Assembly (NCBI GenBank): GCA_021399435.1
Contig: JAJTUP010000026.1
Location: 857,670 to 921,669, forward strand
DNA from: Diaporthe sp. PMI_573
Taxonomy: Eukaryota > Ascomycota > Sordariomycetes > Diaporthales > Diaporthaceae
Direction: 5' to 3'
Length of the DNA stretch: 64,000 nt
Shown here: piece by piece, positions 49,098-60,940 of the stretch
Numbering within the stretch: position 1 is the first letter of the stretch
Layout of the letters: each line of letters begins with the position of its first letter
Position numbers and translations under genes: made by a program
Notes under the pieces: generated by a model
Told to the model about the DNA's origin: nothing
Databases searched by the model: none
Seen by the model: only the letters and a program-made list of their open reading frames with translations

Positions 49098-49190
49098 CTA
49101 TGGCGACGATTATTACTATAGCGGCGTTTATTACTATAGCGGCGGCCATTACTATAGTAGCAGTTATTACTATAGAAGCTTCTGCGGCTA
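49098..49190 (-). repeat. Degenerate ~18-bp tandem repeat in copia gag
   Basis: TATTACTATAG recurs about every 18 bp. In the gag frame on the minus strand it reads as RRYSNK/RRYSNN-like units just before the zinc knuckle, so the parent protein probably had a basic nucleic-acid-binding repeat here. Confidence 0.65.
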
Positions 49191-52097
49191 TATCAAGGCC
49201 GGAAGCCTGCTCTGCGGCTTTATTGCGCGTTATTTGTATACTAACGATTAAAATAGTATATCTCTTTAACATTAGTATCCTCTTTTTAAAGAAATTGTTA
49301 AGAAATTATATAATTAATACTTAGCTTAAGCAAGAATTTTAAGTCTTGGAAGAGTTATTTATACAATGCTTACAGTATAAAGAGCGTATGTTTAAGCTCT
49401 GGTATTTTAAAGCAAGTTTAAAGTATAGTTATTTACAGTATCTTATTGCTTTAGTAGTCGGGGCTGAGAGCTTGCTAGTATAGTTACAGCTTGTCAAGAA
49501 GTATTACAAGAACCTTATAAGGACTTTTTTTAAGATTATTCTTGTCGCAATAAAGGATATTAAACGTTACTATTATCTAGTTGTTATAGTATTGCTGGTA
49601 ATTAATATTAATGTTAAAGTATTATTTAAGTCTTCTGTATGCTTCTAAGAACTCTATGCTGGGACCAATATATGTAATTTAGTATAGTTTGGCACGGCTA
49701 GTAAGAATTATAGGGAGGATTGTGTAAAATTGTGGTGAAATGATGTTATATAATCTGGCGAGAGAGAACATAATGTATATCTTGTTGTTAAGAAGATTAT
49801 AGGTATTGCCTAACTATTTTGGTCTCTAATTCTATGCCTTTGAGAAAGAGGTAATTTTGTTGGGTTTTAAATTTATATATTCCCGATTTCTTAGAAGCAA
49901 TATGCGGTATAGATTTTTCGGGTCTGGCATTACTGGGTCCAGTCCTAAAGGTCTGGCAGGATATGTAATGCCGGGAAATATTTAGTCGGGTTATTTGTAT
50001 TGCCGAGTATTGCTTTACTAGTCTTATAGCTATATAGTATTTTGTAACTATTTGGCGTTAAATAGAACCTTTGCCGGTAGTAGAGAGTCTTAGCTGTGTA
50101 AAGCTTGTGCTGCTTTTTATTGTAACTTTAATATAGTGCTAGTTACCTGTCCTAGTTGAGGTATGTTTTTTGGTAAAGGCTAAGGGACGATGCTTTCTTT
50201 TATAGTCTTTACAATAGTATTGTTAATAAGGTTTATTAGAGGACCTAAAAGCTAAATAAAACTATTGTAAGCTTGGGCTATATCTTTCCTGGCCCTTATA
50301 GAGGCACTGTAGAACCGTGATTGGGGATGAATGGCGTATATAGTAAGTTTTTTTAATGGCTAGTTGGGGTATTTACTATAGACTATAGGTAAAGAATGTA
50401 TCTATCTATGGCCCGATTAGCCTTTTCTATGGGCCAAGGTAAATACCTTACTGGCAGGCAAGGTTGTAAAGTTTTCTCTTTTAGCCGATGTGAGCTTTGC
50501 CAATTATCTTGGGGGTCTAGCCTTTAAAGTAGGACTAGGTATTGAGTAAGAAGTTATTGTTAATATATTATATTTGACGGATACTCTTTATTATATTAAA
50601 AATATATGTAGTGGCTTGTTTCTTGTTAATACTGTTGGCATTAACTGGTATATTAATTAGAGATAGGTTAATTTTTGCCTAGTCGGCTTTTAATACCGTA
50701 TAGAAACGGTTTACAATAGTGTCGGCCTTTATTTCTTTCTTAGCGGTTATTTCTAGATGTTTACTTGTCGCTGGGCTCTTGAGAGAAGAGTTAGTAGTAG
50801 CGACTGGCATTTTCCGTTATACCATTGTGATTGTGAACTACTAATGAAATTACCGAGAAAAATATTGTGACAATTATTGCTGCGACTTTTAACCGGCTTA
50901 AGTTTACTATTTACCTATAGGTGGTAGTCTTTGGTAAACGGGAGTATTATTGCGTAGTTTTATACGTAAAGTCTTTCTTTTTTCTTGTTTTTGATATAGA
51001 AGGAAAGAAAAGAATAGTAGAATGTAAGCGTAAGGGAAAGCAGTAATAAATGTACGGAAAGTAGTAGAAAAACGTAGTAAATTTAGTAACTATAAATAAA
51101 ATACATGTAGCAGTAATTTATACTGTTTGTGCCCGAAAAAGCAGATAGAAGGAAAGACAATAAGGGTTGAGAATAGAAGACAAGGCTTTAAAGCAGCCTT
51201 CTGGGTGCTTTCTAGGGAGAATAGAGGGGAAAAAAAATATTGCGAGAAGGTAATTATTGTAACGAAGGGAAGGGTAACGATAGTAATAGTGGCAAACATT
51301 TGGTGTAGTAGAGTATAAATGGTAAATTTTACAATAATGACGAAAGTAATGAAAATGTCGGAAAACGTAGTTAATATAGGAAAATACTTTAAAGACTTGC
51401 CTATAGATATTTGGTAATGGTTGAGTATAGTTTCTGAAGAATTATAGTGCCGTTGATAAAGAATACTAGTATGTTATAGTAGTTGTAACTTTAAGTAAAT
51501 GAATTATATAGTATTTGGGTAGTAATCTTATATTTTTTCTTGACTAGCGTTCTTAACGGTTGTAGTTGCTGTGGGTAGTATAATAATGGTTAGAAGGTAT
51601 TTGGTAGGTAGTCGAGGGTTTAATAAAGGGTTCTTTTGGCCTTGAAAAGAGTGTTTCTAAGGGCTTTTGTCGATTTATATATTTGCTTAGTTAGATTCTT
51701 GAGGGTGTAAATAGGTGGGTTGTTATAAGAGGTATTTGTAACGTTTTTAATGGTGTTTTCTTGTATAATAGAGTATATTGATAGGCTTCTTTCTTCTCTT
51801 TTTTATATCTAGAGGATAAACCAGTAAGTTTTAGAGAGAAGTTAGTATTCTAAGGGCTGATTATTACTACTTAGCAGTAAGTATGTTAAATGTTGGTGTA
51901 CTAAATAATGATAATTGTAGTATAGATATTGCCTATTAAAACGGCTTAAAAGTATATAGCGACGGCGATAGCGATCTGCCTCTTCCTACCTTACTATTAG
52001 GAATTGCCAAGTAATTACTAATTAGTGTTAGTTAGGTATGTAAATAAGTAATTACTCGAAGGGTACCAAAGTGGCTGTAAATAGCTTTAATTCAGTA

Positions 52098-54910
52098 ACG
52101 TGGTTGGACAGTAAGTAGCGGATGATAGTGAGTGGCGGATTTTTCATACAACTGCCAACTTTAGCCAACCCTAGCACCCACCCAGGGCAGAGAAATGAAT
52201 ACAAATTGGCACTAATTGGTGCCAACTATTCCCAATTACCTATTTTTAATTGATTTAGTTAATTTGGAGTGGTTGGCGTGGCTACAGTGCTAGTCTGAAG
52301 TGAACGACTTTTGGTAGGAAAATCGGCTTCCCCACTAAAATAAAGCATTTCAACCATACAGGATTAACCTTAATCTACACCACCTAAACCAACTATTTAG
52401 GCAGTCCGCTGCAGACTACTTAAAAAAGAGCTATTATTTACTCGGAATCTAAATAACTAGACCTTTCTACATCTTTCTTACAAGTTGTTATATAATACCT
52501 AGTATTGCCGTAGTTACTATATTGTCGTTTACTTGGTTTGCTGTAGACTGCCTCCTCGGTACCCTTAGCTATTTCACTAGCTAGCTGCTTTCCCTTTTAT
52601 TTTTCTTTAATTATTGCCTGAGAGTCCTTAATACTAAGTGCTCCTCTAAGCTAGACCCGACTTCTTTTAGCCCTCCGGTGTTTAGTAAGTACTATGTTAG
52701 CCTCTTAAAGTATTCAGATCTGCTGGCTTATAAGTGTAATTAAGTATGCCATTACTTATACTCTCTTTACCATTCTGTCGACAGCCTTTATAATCAGTAT
52801 AGGGGAGCTGCCCTGATGGTTAGAGATCTTGCCCTTAATAAAACTTGATTACTAGATAGTTTGGTAGGTATTAGAGGGTGTTTGTAATTCCTATTTAGAT
52901 GGCGATACGGGAAGGGACTGTACTAGAGTTTATAGGCAGATATCTAGCTTAGAGATAATGGAGTCTGGGTCTCATGGAGAAATCCTAGCTCCTCTAAACC
53001 TAGATTTTATGTTTTCCTCCATAAAGATCTTATTATAGGCTGCTTTAAACCTAAGAAAGAACTTAGACTTAGTAATATAGTTAATAAAGGCCTGGATAAA
53101 GAGATTAATCTCATTACTATATGTATGCTTTAATAGCAAGAATAATCTAATGTCTAATAGCTAGAGTAGATGAGAAAAATGTAGTAGTATACTAATAGAG
53201 ATAATACTGTACTCTTTATAGTACTATTTAAACTCTACTAATATATGGCTTTTATAGCTATTAAGGATAAGCATCTAGTATATACCCTTTATTCATTGCT
53301 TTGTATACTTGTTAAAGTACTGAATTTATTTAAGACTAGTCTTGTTATCTATCTACCTATTTAGAGTAGGCTTGATTATCTAGCTTAGTAGGAAGCCTGA
53401 CTCTATTATCTAGTTAGTAAGGTAGTAGGTACCTTATATAATAATAAACAATAGAATATACTAGCCCTTTGTATTAATGTATTTAATAACTATTACCTAT
53501 TCCTGGTTTCCAGGCTGTATAGATTTAGCCTTTCCATATTAATTAGAATGTATAATAACTATTAACGTGGTTATTATATCTATTATAAAGCTAGTCTTGT
53601 TAAAGTTATATAGGTTATCGTCTATAATACTATACTTGGCTATTATGTTATAGAGTAGGTGGAACTAGTTCCTAATAACCTCTAGATCTTTATAAAGGGC
53701 CCTCTAGTAATTATAAGGCTAATTGTTAAAAACACCTAGATTAAGGGCAGAGGGCTAAGGGTAGAGGGACATAGTAAGGCTGTAGTCAAGATATTCTTCA
53801 ACACCTCACAGAGAACAAATTCAAGGAAGGAGGAGGCAAGCTAGGTGTAGGAGGGAAAAAGTTGATCTGACTGAAGAACTAACTATCTATCTAAGAGGAA
53901 AAGGCTAGGTATATATACATAGAAGGTTCGGACCTTCGGAGAGGTATATCCCTCCGACGGAGAGAATAATGACTCGAGAAAAACAGGGGCTAGAAAGAGA
54001 AATGGAAAGGGCGGAAGGGATAACTCCGATAAGAAGATTCTGCCAAGCTAGGCTAGCTGGTTTCTCCACTTATATCTAGAGGCTTGCATAGATAGCCTAT
54101 TCTTTCTGAAGGAGGCGGATAGGGGCTGAGGGAGGCTGGAAGGGCTTTGAAGGGGCTGAAGGAGGCTGAAGGGGTCTGGGGGTCTGAAGGAGGCTGTTTA
54201 TAACACTAATTAAACCTTATTTTCAGGCTTAGTTATATATCTATAAAGTACCGTACCTATTTAGTACTAACCAGCTTGCTATCACGTGATGCTAGCAAGA
54301 GGTTGGCCATATCTTCTACACTAGAAAGCCGTATTAGAAATCTTCGTTTATCTTGCTTAATAATATATTAGATAAGTATTTACTCTTTAACTAGATTGAG
54401 TTTATAGGTATTGATGTGTAATTCTATATAAGAGCGTTGTTTGTTTATCCTACGGCGTAGTGTTGTTTCAGGAATATTAAAGATCTTAGTAGCTTAAGTT
54501 ATAGGTAGTAGTTTAACGTGATTTTTTTTAGAGTTCTAAATAGCCTAAATAGTAAGAAGGATTTTCCCTTCTTTAGATGAAGGATATATTTATAGTTGTT
54601 GATTTCTGACGTGTTAAATATTTAAGTAGGTAGAATAATGCGAGACTAACGTGAAAAACGGGGACGCGATCTGTACTAAAAACAAACCTGCCTACCAAAA
54701 CTTTAAACTTTCAGACTAGCACTGCAACCCCATCACAACTCCAAATTAACCAAATCAATTAAAAATAGGTAATTGGAAACAGTTGGCACTAATTAGTGCT
54801 AATTTGTATTCATTTCTCTGCCCTGGGTGGGTGCTGGGGTTGGCTAAAGTTGGCAGTTGTATGAAAAATCCGCCACTCACTGTCATCCGCCACTCACTGT
54901 CCAACCACGT
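52098..54910 (-). mobile_element. Dead pogo/Fot1-like DNA transposon, itself carrying a solo LTR
   Basis: Ends ACGTGGTTGGACAGTAAG and its inverted match, with TA at 52096-52097 and 54911-54912. Removing the 482-bp solo LTR and its extra 5-bp TSD leaves 2326 bp, the same length as the copy at 37903-40228, to which it aligns throughout. The transposase frame on the minus strand is destroyed by stops. Confidence 0.9.
53724..54205. mobile_element. Solo LTR (482 bp), TSD CTAAT
   Basis: Same family as 33099-33582, differing at only about six to eight positions, mostly transitions. CTAAT occurs at 53719-53723 and 54206-54210. It is the youngest layer of this nest. Confidence 0.92.
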
Positions 54911-55205
54911 TAGTGGTATTATGTGTTGTTTCTGGCTACTCTCGGTAGGTGCCGAAGCCTTTACCTAAGTGTTGGCTAGAAGCGCTGACTAATCTAGCTG
55001 ACTAATCTGCTGTGTATAGACCCTTTGGCCAATCAGGGCAGCTGCTGGGGCAACCCAGCAGGTAACCAATTGACCAGGGTCTGCTAGCTGGTGTCGGTTT
55101 GCTACGGACCGACCGTTATCTTATTGCTGCCCTACGGCGGGGTCAGCGCTAGATGATTTATGGACCCTGCACCCCTAAATTTCATGCTACTAAATCTACA
55201 AAAGG

Positions 55206-55930
55206 CATTATATTTTTATTTTAGATATTATTTATAGAACCTATTGTCTATTTAATAGCTAATTTAATATATTATAAACCGTTATTTAGTTAGTTTTTCT
55301 TAATTAATTTATTCTTTATTTTCTTCTTTAGTCTCTAATAAAATATAAAGATCCTAGTACTATCTATATAATCAACCTATATAAAAATTTACCAAAATTT
55401 TATTGTATATGTAATTGCTGGCCTATACTATTTATAAGTTATAAGTTTTTACTTTATTTATTATTTTTTATTTAAATTTTAAAAGAGAGACTTAAAGATA
55501 TTTTTATAATTTTTATATTTACTAAAAATATTTTAAAGTTTTTGCTTATACTTTTTAAAGTTAATAAGGTAAGGTTTAAACTATATAAAGACCCTTTTTT
55601 AAAAAAAAAAACAGTATATATAATTTACCTTTTTGTTTAGTTAAAATATTAATAGGCCTTTATTTATATAAAATATAGGTATAGTTTTTCTATAGTTTTA
55701 TTTTAAAAAACTAAGTTATTAAGTTAAATGTTTTCTTTAATTAAAACTAGGGTATTAATTAATAATATTAGTAGTAGCCTAAAAGATAATAACGTTTTAT
55801 TTAAGGCTTTCTATTTCTTTATTTTATTAAGCCTATCTATTAATAAAAGCATAAAATCTAGTTACTTTATTAACTAGCTTTTAAAGTTATTAAAAGATTA
55901 TTTTATAATTATAGTTATTATTACTATTAG
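55206..55930 (-). pseudogene. Older Ty3/gypsy relic, right part (gag)
   Basis: Aligns with 32630-33098 and 33590-33860, the gag region of the other relic, and continues the sequence that breaks off at 44543. This confirms that the copia element jumped into a gypsy gag gene. Confidence 0.7.
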
Positions 55931-56092
55931 TGTTAAACGGAAACGCTTGTGTGGGCGCTGCACGCAGAGAGTTACCCTAGACTTGGCACTGGATTTTCTC
56001 TAAGTGCCCATGGGGCGTGCACGCCGGCAGATGAGTTTGGTGGCCGTGAGTCGATTTTTTGGGCTGTTTTAAGACCCTAACTTTGTACCTCT
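55931..56092 (+). repeat. Truncated LTR of the 523-bp family (copy 5)
   Basis: Starts TGTTAAACGGAAACGC with little damage and stops after about 160 bp at a junction with unrelated sequence. Confidence 0.8.
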
Positions 56093-57214
56093 ATAGAGTT
56101 GATTTGTAAAGTCTAAGAGACTGACCCAAATCTACAAGATTAGGTTCGGGCAGTTTAAGTAGCCGAGTTAGCTAAACCAGCCGGATTTAGCTACAAAGTC
56201 TAAAATAGACTATTGTACTAGAAGGGACGCATATGTATGCTAGAATAAGAGGCCCTACAATAGGAGATTTTCCAAATCTACTATAATGAGCCGCTGAGCA
56301 GCTATTGGGGACAAACGAGGACATAAAACCTAATTAAACAGCACTTCTATTAGCTAGGCTTAAAGGCCTCTATGGCAGAATATATACGCTCTTGCGTAAT
56401 GTGCTAACGCAACTCTATACCATGCTATCGCCTATATAGAGAGCTTGCTTTACTCCTAATTCCCTTATAATCTATATAAGAACTAAGTATAGACTTTATT
56501 ACTAGATTTCTAGTAGCCATAATAAACGGCCAGGAAGTGGATATAATTTTAGTAATAGTTAATTACTTTAGCAAGATAAGTTTCTTCCTACCTGTAAATA
56601 GTATAATTAATGCTGCCAAACTAGCTACAATCTTTTATAGAGAGATAGAGTGTAAGTTTAGCCCACCCTAAGAAATTATTACCAATAAGGGCACTATCTT
56701 TACTAGCGTGTTCTAGAGATTGCTGTGTAAACAGGGTAGAATTATAAATAGATATACTACTACTTACTACCTATAAGGGGATGGCTAGATAAAAAGAATA
56801 AACCAGATACTAGAATAATATCTTTATATTTTTATCTACAAAAACCCCTAGAACTGGCCTAACTTATTATATACTACCTTTTTTTACATACAATTTAGCA
56901 TTTAATACAACTATTAGGAAAACACTATTTATAGCATACTATAGATATAAGCCATTATTTACAGTACTACTAGAACGTTGGCTTATTAAGGATAGTGTGC
57001 TATAGAGGGAGGTACTAGCAGTATAGGAGAGGCTGAAAAAGCTAGAGGTAATTTAAAAAGAGTGTAAAGAGAACTAGAAACATGTAGTTGAAACCTAGGC
57101 CTGGTTTTATAATGAGCAGCATAAGCTAATAGAGTTTAAACTAGGGGAATAGGTTATAATGTTAACTAGAAACCTAACCCTAAAGTATAAGAAGCTAGCC
57201 TTATAAAGGGTAGG
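56093..57214 (+). pseudogene. Ty3/gypsy integrase relic upstream of an LTR
   Basis: In broken plus-strand frames one can read DFITRFLVAIINGQEVDII, YFSKISFFLP, EIITNKGTIFTSVF, TTTYYL-GDG and IKRINQILE. These are the integrase catalytic-core motifs of gypsy elements, with the SDRG and HPQTDGQTER motifs altered by RIP. The 473-bp-family LTR follows directly and would be its 3' LTR. Confidence 0.8.
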
Positions 57215-57687
57215 TGTAATGATCAAGGTTTCCTGGGTCCTCTAAACCGTGAATCAGGGTTTATGTCCAAGATATGTAACAAGGCGGTTAATTAAGCAAT
57301 GGGGTTTCTGACAATAATTACAAGCTAATAAGAGCTATTTAGGGTAAATACTTAGATTAACTGCTAAAGAGCTGTCCATACTATCTAGCTATCTGGTAAT
57401 AAGTGTATCCTTATATATCTATCTTTTTAGTAAGGCTCGCCGGGAGTACTGGTTGCTCTTGGCAATCCAATATAGGGGAGCGTCAGGAGCACTGGTTACT
57501 CCTGTCGCTCCTTGGTGTTAGATTGCTGGGATCAATTATCGCTTCAATTAATCCGTCTTATCTAATTAATAATTACGTAACTATTGGCTTAGTCCCTTAT
57601 GCCGTTTATTTAGCCGATATGCTGGCCTAGTAGGATTGGTTCTTTATAAAACTAACTATTAGTCCTATTTCTATTAGGGTTGTAATA
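57215..57687 (+). repeat. LTR of the 473-bp family (copy B)
   Basis: Starts TGTAATGATCAAGG; full-length match to 34013-34486. Position after integrase suggests a 3' LTR. Confidence 0.82.
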
Positions 57688-60600
57688 TTATTCCCCTCCT
57701 CTATATTTCTTTGTCCTCAAAGATTTAAGTAAGTTTCCTATCCTATTTCCTTTGTGTCTTTATGTATTCTTCCTTTTAATTGTTATATTCTCCCTGCCAT
57801 ATTGTTATATATTACTTAAGGTTAGGTTAAAAAGACTTATCTAAAGAAGTTAGAGAAACAAGCTGCCCTTACTGACCTTATTGACCAGAAAGGTGTTATA
57901 TCTAAAACTATGCCTTGTTTTTATTGTTTTAAAGTAAATCGCGTATATTGTATTGCCTCTAAGTCCTTACATTATGGCAAGTATATTTATATCGAAAAGT
58001 CTTGTAATGAAAATAATATAGCTGCTTCTTATAGGTTTCCTTTTTCTTTCCTTGGTTTTTCTTTTTACTGACTTATTATAGTAAAATGCTTATTGTCTAA
58101 AACAGGAGCATTTAGAGAAAGAAGAGATTAATGCCGAAGAGAAGTTATTTTTACTTTAAACAAAGTTATAAACTGCCGTAGGTTGCTTGGCCTGCTTATA
58201 TTGCTAAAAACGCTAAGCCAAGGAGCAGTCTTTTAAGTTATTTTATTATAATATTTAGTTGCTAGATAAAGAGGACACTAAGTTAGAGTATCGTTATAAA
58301 GAGGAGGCTTGGATTACTACCAATATACGCTCTTTTAAAGCCGCGAGGATTTTTAATTAGCATTTCTTAGGTCTGGATCTAGATAGTTTAGGGGTCTTTA
58401 CTAATTTTCTTATCAACCTTAAAAGTCCTATAGTGCTTGTTGGCAATTTATTAGGTTCTTAAGGGGTTCTTAAGTATTGTCTTTATTATTATAGTTTTTC
58501 TATTTAACCAGATATTTAGTATCGGCATTATATATTCTAGAATCAAGAATCTTTTCTACTTTTTATTCTTTTTTATTATTATCGAGTTTAATCTATATTT
58601 TAAGCCATATATTAGCTGGTGCTAGTTTCAAGAGTAATATATAGAAAACCGGGTATATTTATATTTTTGTTAGTAATGAGAGTCTAAAATTAGTATCTAA
58701 TAGTTTCTTTTTAATTTTAAATAGTCTAATCTTTTTATAGTCTAATTTGTCGTTTAGTTACTTAGTTTTAATATTTTTCTAAAATAGGTAGACTTTATCT
58801 TTCTTCTCTAAGGTTGGTTTTTTTAACCTTTTTTTATTGGCATAGATTATTATTTATTTTTATACAAAGAGTAGTTCTTGCCAAAGCTTTTTCTAAAGAT
58901 TCTAAATCTTGGTTGCCCTTTCTATAGCTAATTATGCTTCTGGTCTAGAGATTAGTTCTTTATAGGCTTTTAGTTTATAGCCATAGTTTATATAAAAGGG
59001 TAAGACCTTTATAGTATTTGTGTCTATACTATTATAGGTAAACTATACTATAGGTAATAGCTATACCTAATTATTTTATTTGTAGTTAATATAACTACAG
59101 AGATACTATTTTAGAATCTAGTTTAGTTTTTTAGTTTATCTATCTGTCTAAAGGTAGAAAGCTATAGATAGCTTTGTTTTTATACTAAGTTGTCTTATAA
59201 GTAATTGCTAAAAGTTTAAGGTAAATATTGTTTCTCTATCTAATATTATTTCTTATAGTATGCTATAGTTACTAATAATTATTTATAAAAAGGTATATAT
59301 AAAATTATCTATATTACTTGCTTTCTTATATAGCAGGAAGTAGGAGTATTTTATAAATCTGTCGATAATAACCAGGATATTATTATACTAGGCTTTTATT
59401 ATTAGTTTCTTTAAAAATAATAGCTTGACCATAAAGTCTAGACTAATAGATTACTATAGTCTGTTAGATACTGGCAAAAATTATAGCAGGCTATAAGGTT
59501 TATACCTTATAGTTTTATTTTTACAATATATATTATAGTTCTAGATAACTATTTAGACTTCTTTCTTTATTTTTAGAAAATAGTAATATTGCCTAATTCT
59601 TTTAATTATTACTGTAATTTTTTAATGTCTATATACTAGGGTCTTATAGATTTGTTTAATAAGTTTCTTTTATAAGTCTATAGATATAAAGAGTTGTTTT
59701 TCTTAATATAACATTCTATTGTCTTCTACTACTTGTTTTTTAGCTTTTAGGGATATGTTTTAATAAACTACCTTAAGCTTGTTTTCTTAGCTAGGGTTAA
59801 CCTTGGCTTAGAGTATTATTGCTAATTATTGAGATTTTTGTAATAAGTTTTTATTAAAGATAACTTAGAAGATACTCTATATCTCTAGTAAAACTTTCTA
59901 TAGATAGTCTAGCTATTTACTAAGTATATTTGCTTATTTGTTTTTAGATTTTTTATAGTAGGTAATTTTAAGGTTAAATTATAATAAAAACTCTATTTAT
60001 CTAATCTAGTATTTATTAAGTTCTTTAATTATTATAAAGTATATAAAGTTCTTATAGTTAGTATAGACTTAAATCTAGTATTTAGCTTCTATAAGGTAAT
60101 ATTGTTATTTCTCAAATACTTTAATTATTACTATAAGTTCTTTATTATATATAGGGTAATTAAGTTTTAGGTTATTAAGTTTCTTTAAAAAGAATATAAT
60201 AGAATATAGTTTATCTTAGTTATCTTATTAACCTAGTTATCTTTTTATTATAAAGTCTAAGGTATTAGTCTTAACTTTGTAGACTTTATTAGAATCTGCT
60301 TTAACTAGTATTAGTTTTTTTAAAATCTTTTAAATTATTATATTAAAAGTATCTTATACTTCTTATATTTATTAAAATTCTTTATCCTTTTTAGTAAAGT
60401 TGGTAAAAGGTTTTATAAGTCTTCTATAGCCTTTAATAAATTATTTATAAAAGTTAATATATCTAAGAAATCTTTAAACTTTCTTAATATTTATAAATAT
60501 AGGCTAGTACTTAATGGCTTTAATTTTAAATACTTATATTATAATCTATCTAGGCTAGATAGTATATCTAAGGTAGTTAACTTTCTTAGTGTAAAACTTA

Positions 60601-60938
60601 CTCTTTTCTAGTTTAACTAAAAATTTTGTATTCTAGAGCTTTTATAATATCTTATATATATATTTCTTATATTCTTTAAGCATTTTAGAGTAGATAAAAA
60701 TATTATTTAGATATATAACTATAAAGATATCTAAATATTCTCTAAAAACATAATTAATTATAGCTTAAAATAATATTAATATATTAATTAATCTAAATAA
60801 TATAACTAGGTACTTAAAATATCTATAATATATTTAAAACGCTGTTTTTTATTCTTTACCCTTTTTTATTTTAATAAGATTATAGGCCTTTTTAAGGTCT
60901 AAGATTATAAACTATTAAGCTTTTTATAATTAGTCTTA
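57688..60938 (-). pseudogene. Ty3/gypsy pol relic: integrase, RNase H, RT (part)
   Basis: Minus-strand frames give a readable integrase core at about 59560-59000 (ISLDFMVKLLF, VIIDRFIKYSYFLL, and FYLQTDR-TKKLN in place of HPQTDGQTERLN). Upstream of it, that is to the right, lie the damaged RNase H and reverse-transcriptase regions. The relic is cut at 60939 by the intact transposon and resumes after it. Confidence 0.82.
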
Positions 60939-60940
60939 TA

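Larger units (their letters stand above)
44544..55200 (-). mobile_element. Complete but inactive Ty1/copia retrotransposon, TSD AAAGG
   Basis: Two LTRs of 360 bp bound it, and AAAGG occurs at 44539-44543 and 55201-55205. Gag-pol reads on the minus strand, so the right LTR is the 5' LTR. From right to left: a leader of about 1.2 kb (52025-50811), gag start MPVATTNSSLKSP at 50810, an Arg-rich repeat region, a CCHC-type knuckle near 49080-49040 (CFICKKEGYW, His replaced by Tyr), a linker block WQEKKGWQGLYKL near 47500, and a copia RNase H region near 45370-44990 (ASKIYKIAIGF, LVKLETTKKRLIIDI). Many stops show RIP damage. Two insertions sit inside it: a solo LTR at 45710-46232, and a pogo-like element within the 5' LTR. 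Without the pogo insertion the span is about 7.8 kb. Confidence 0.9.
52026..55200 (-). repeat. 5' LTR of the copia element, split by a pogo-like insertion
   Basis: Left part 52026-52097 and right part 54913-55200 join to exactly 360 bp once the insertion and one TA copy are removed, equal to the other LTR. The right end is AAATCTACA. Confidence 0.9.

Noticed and set aside
49100..49324. Ala/Ile/Thr-repeat frame on the plus strand
   Set aside because: It is the antisense reading of the degenerate tandem repeat in copia gag next to the zinc knuckle.
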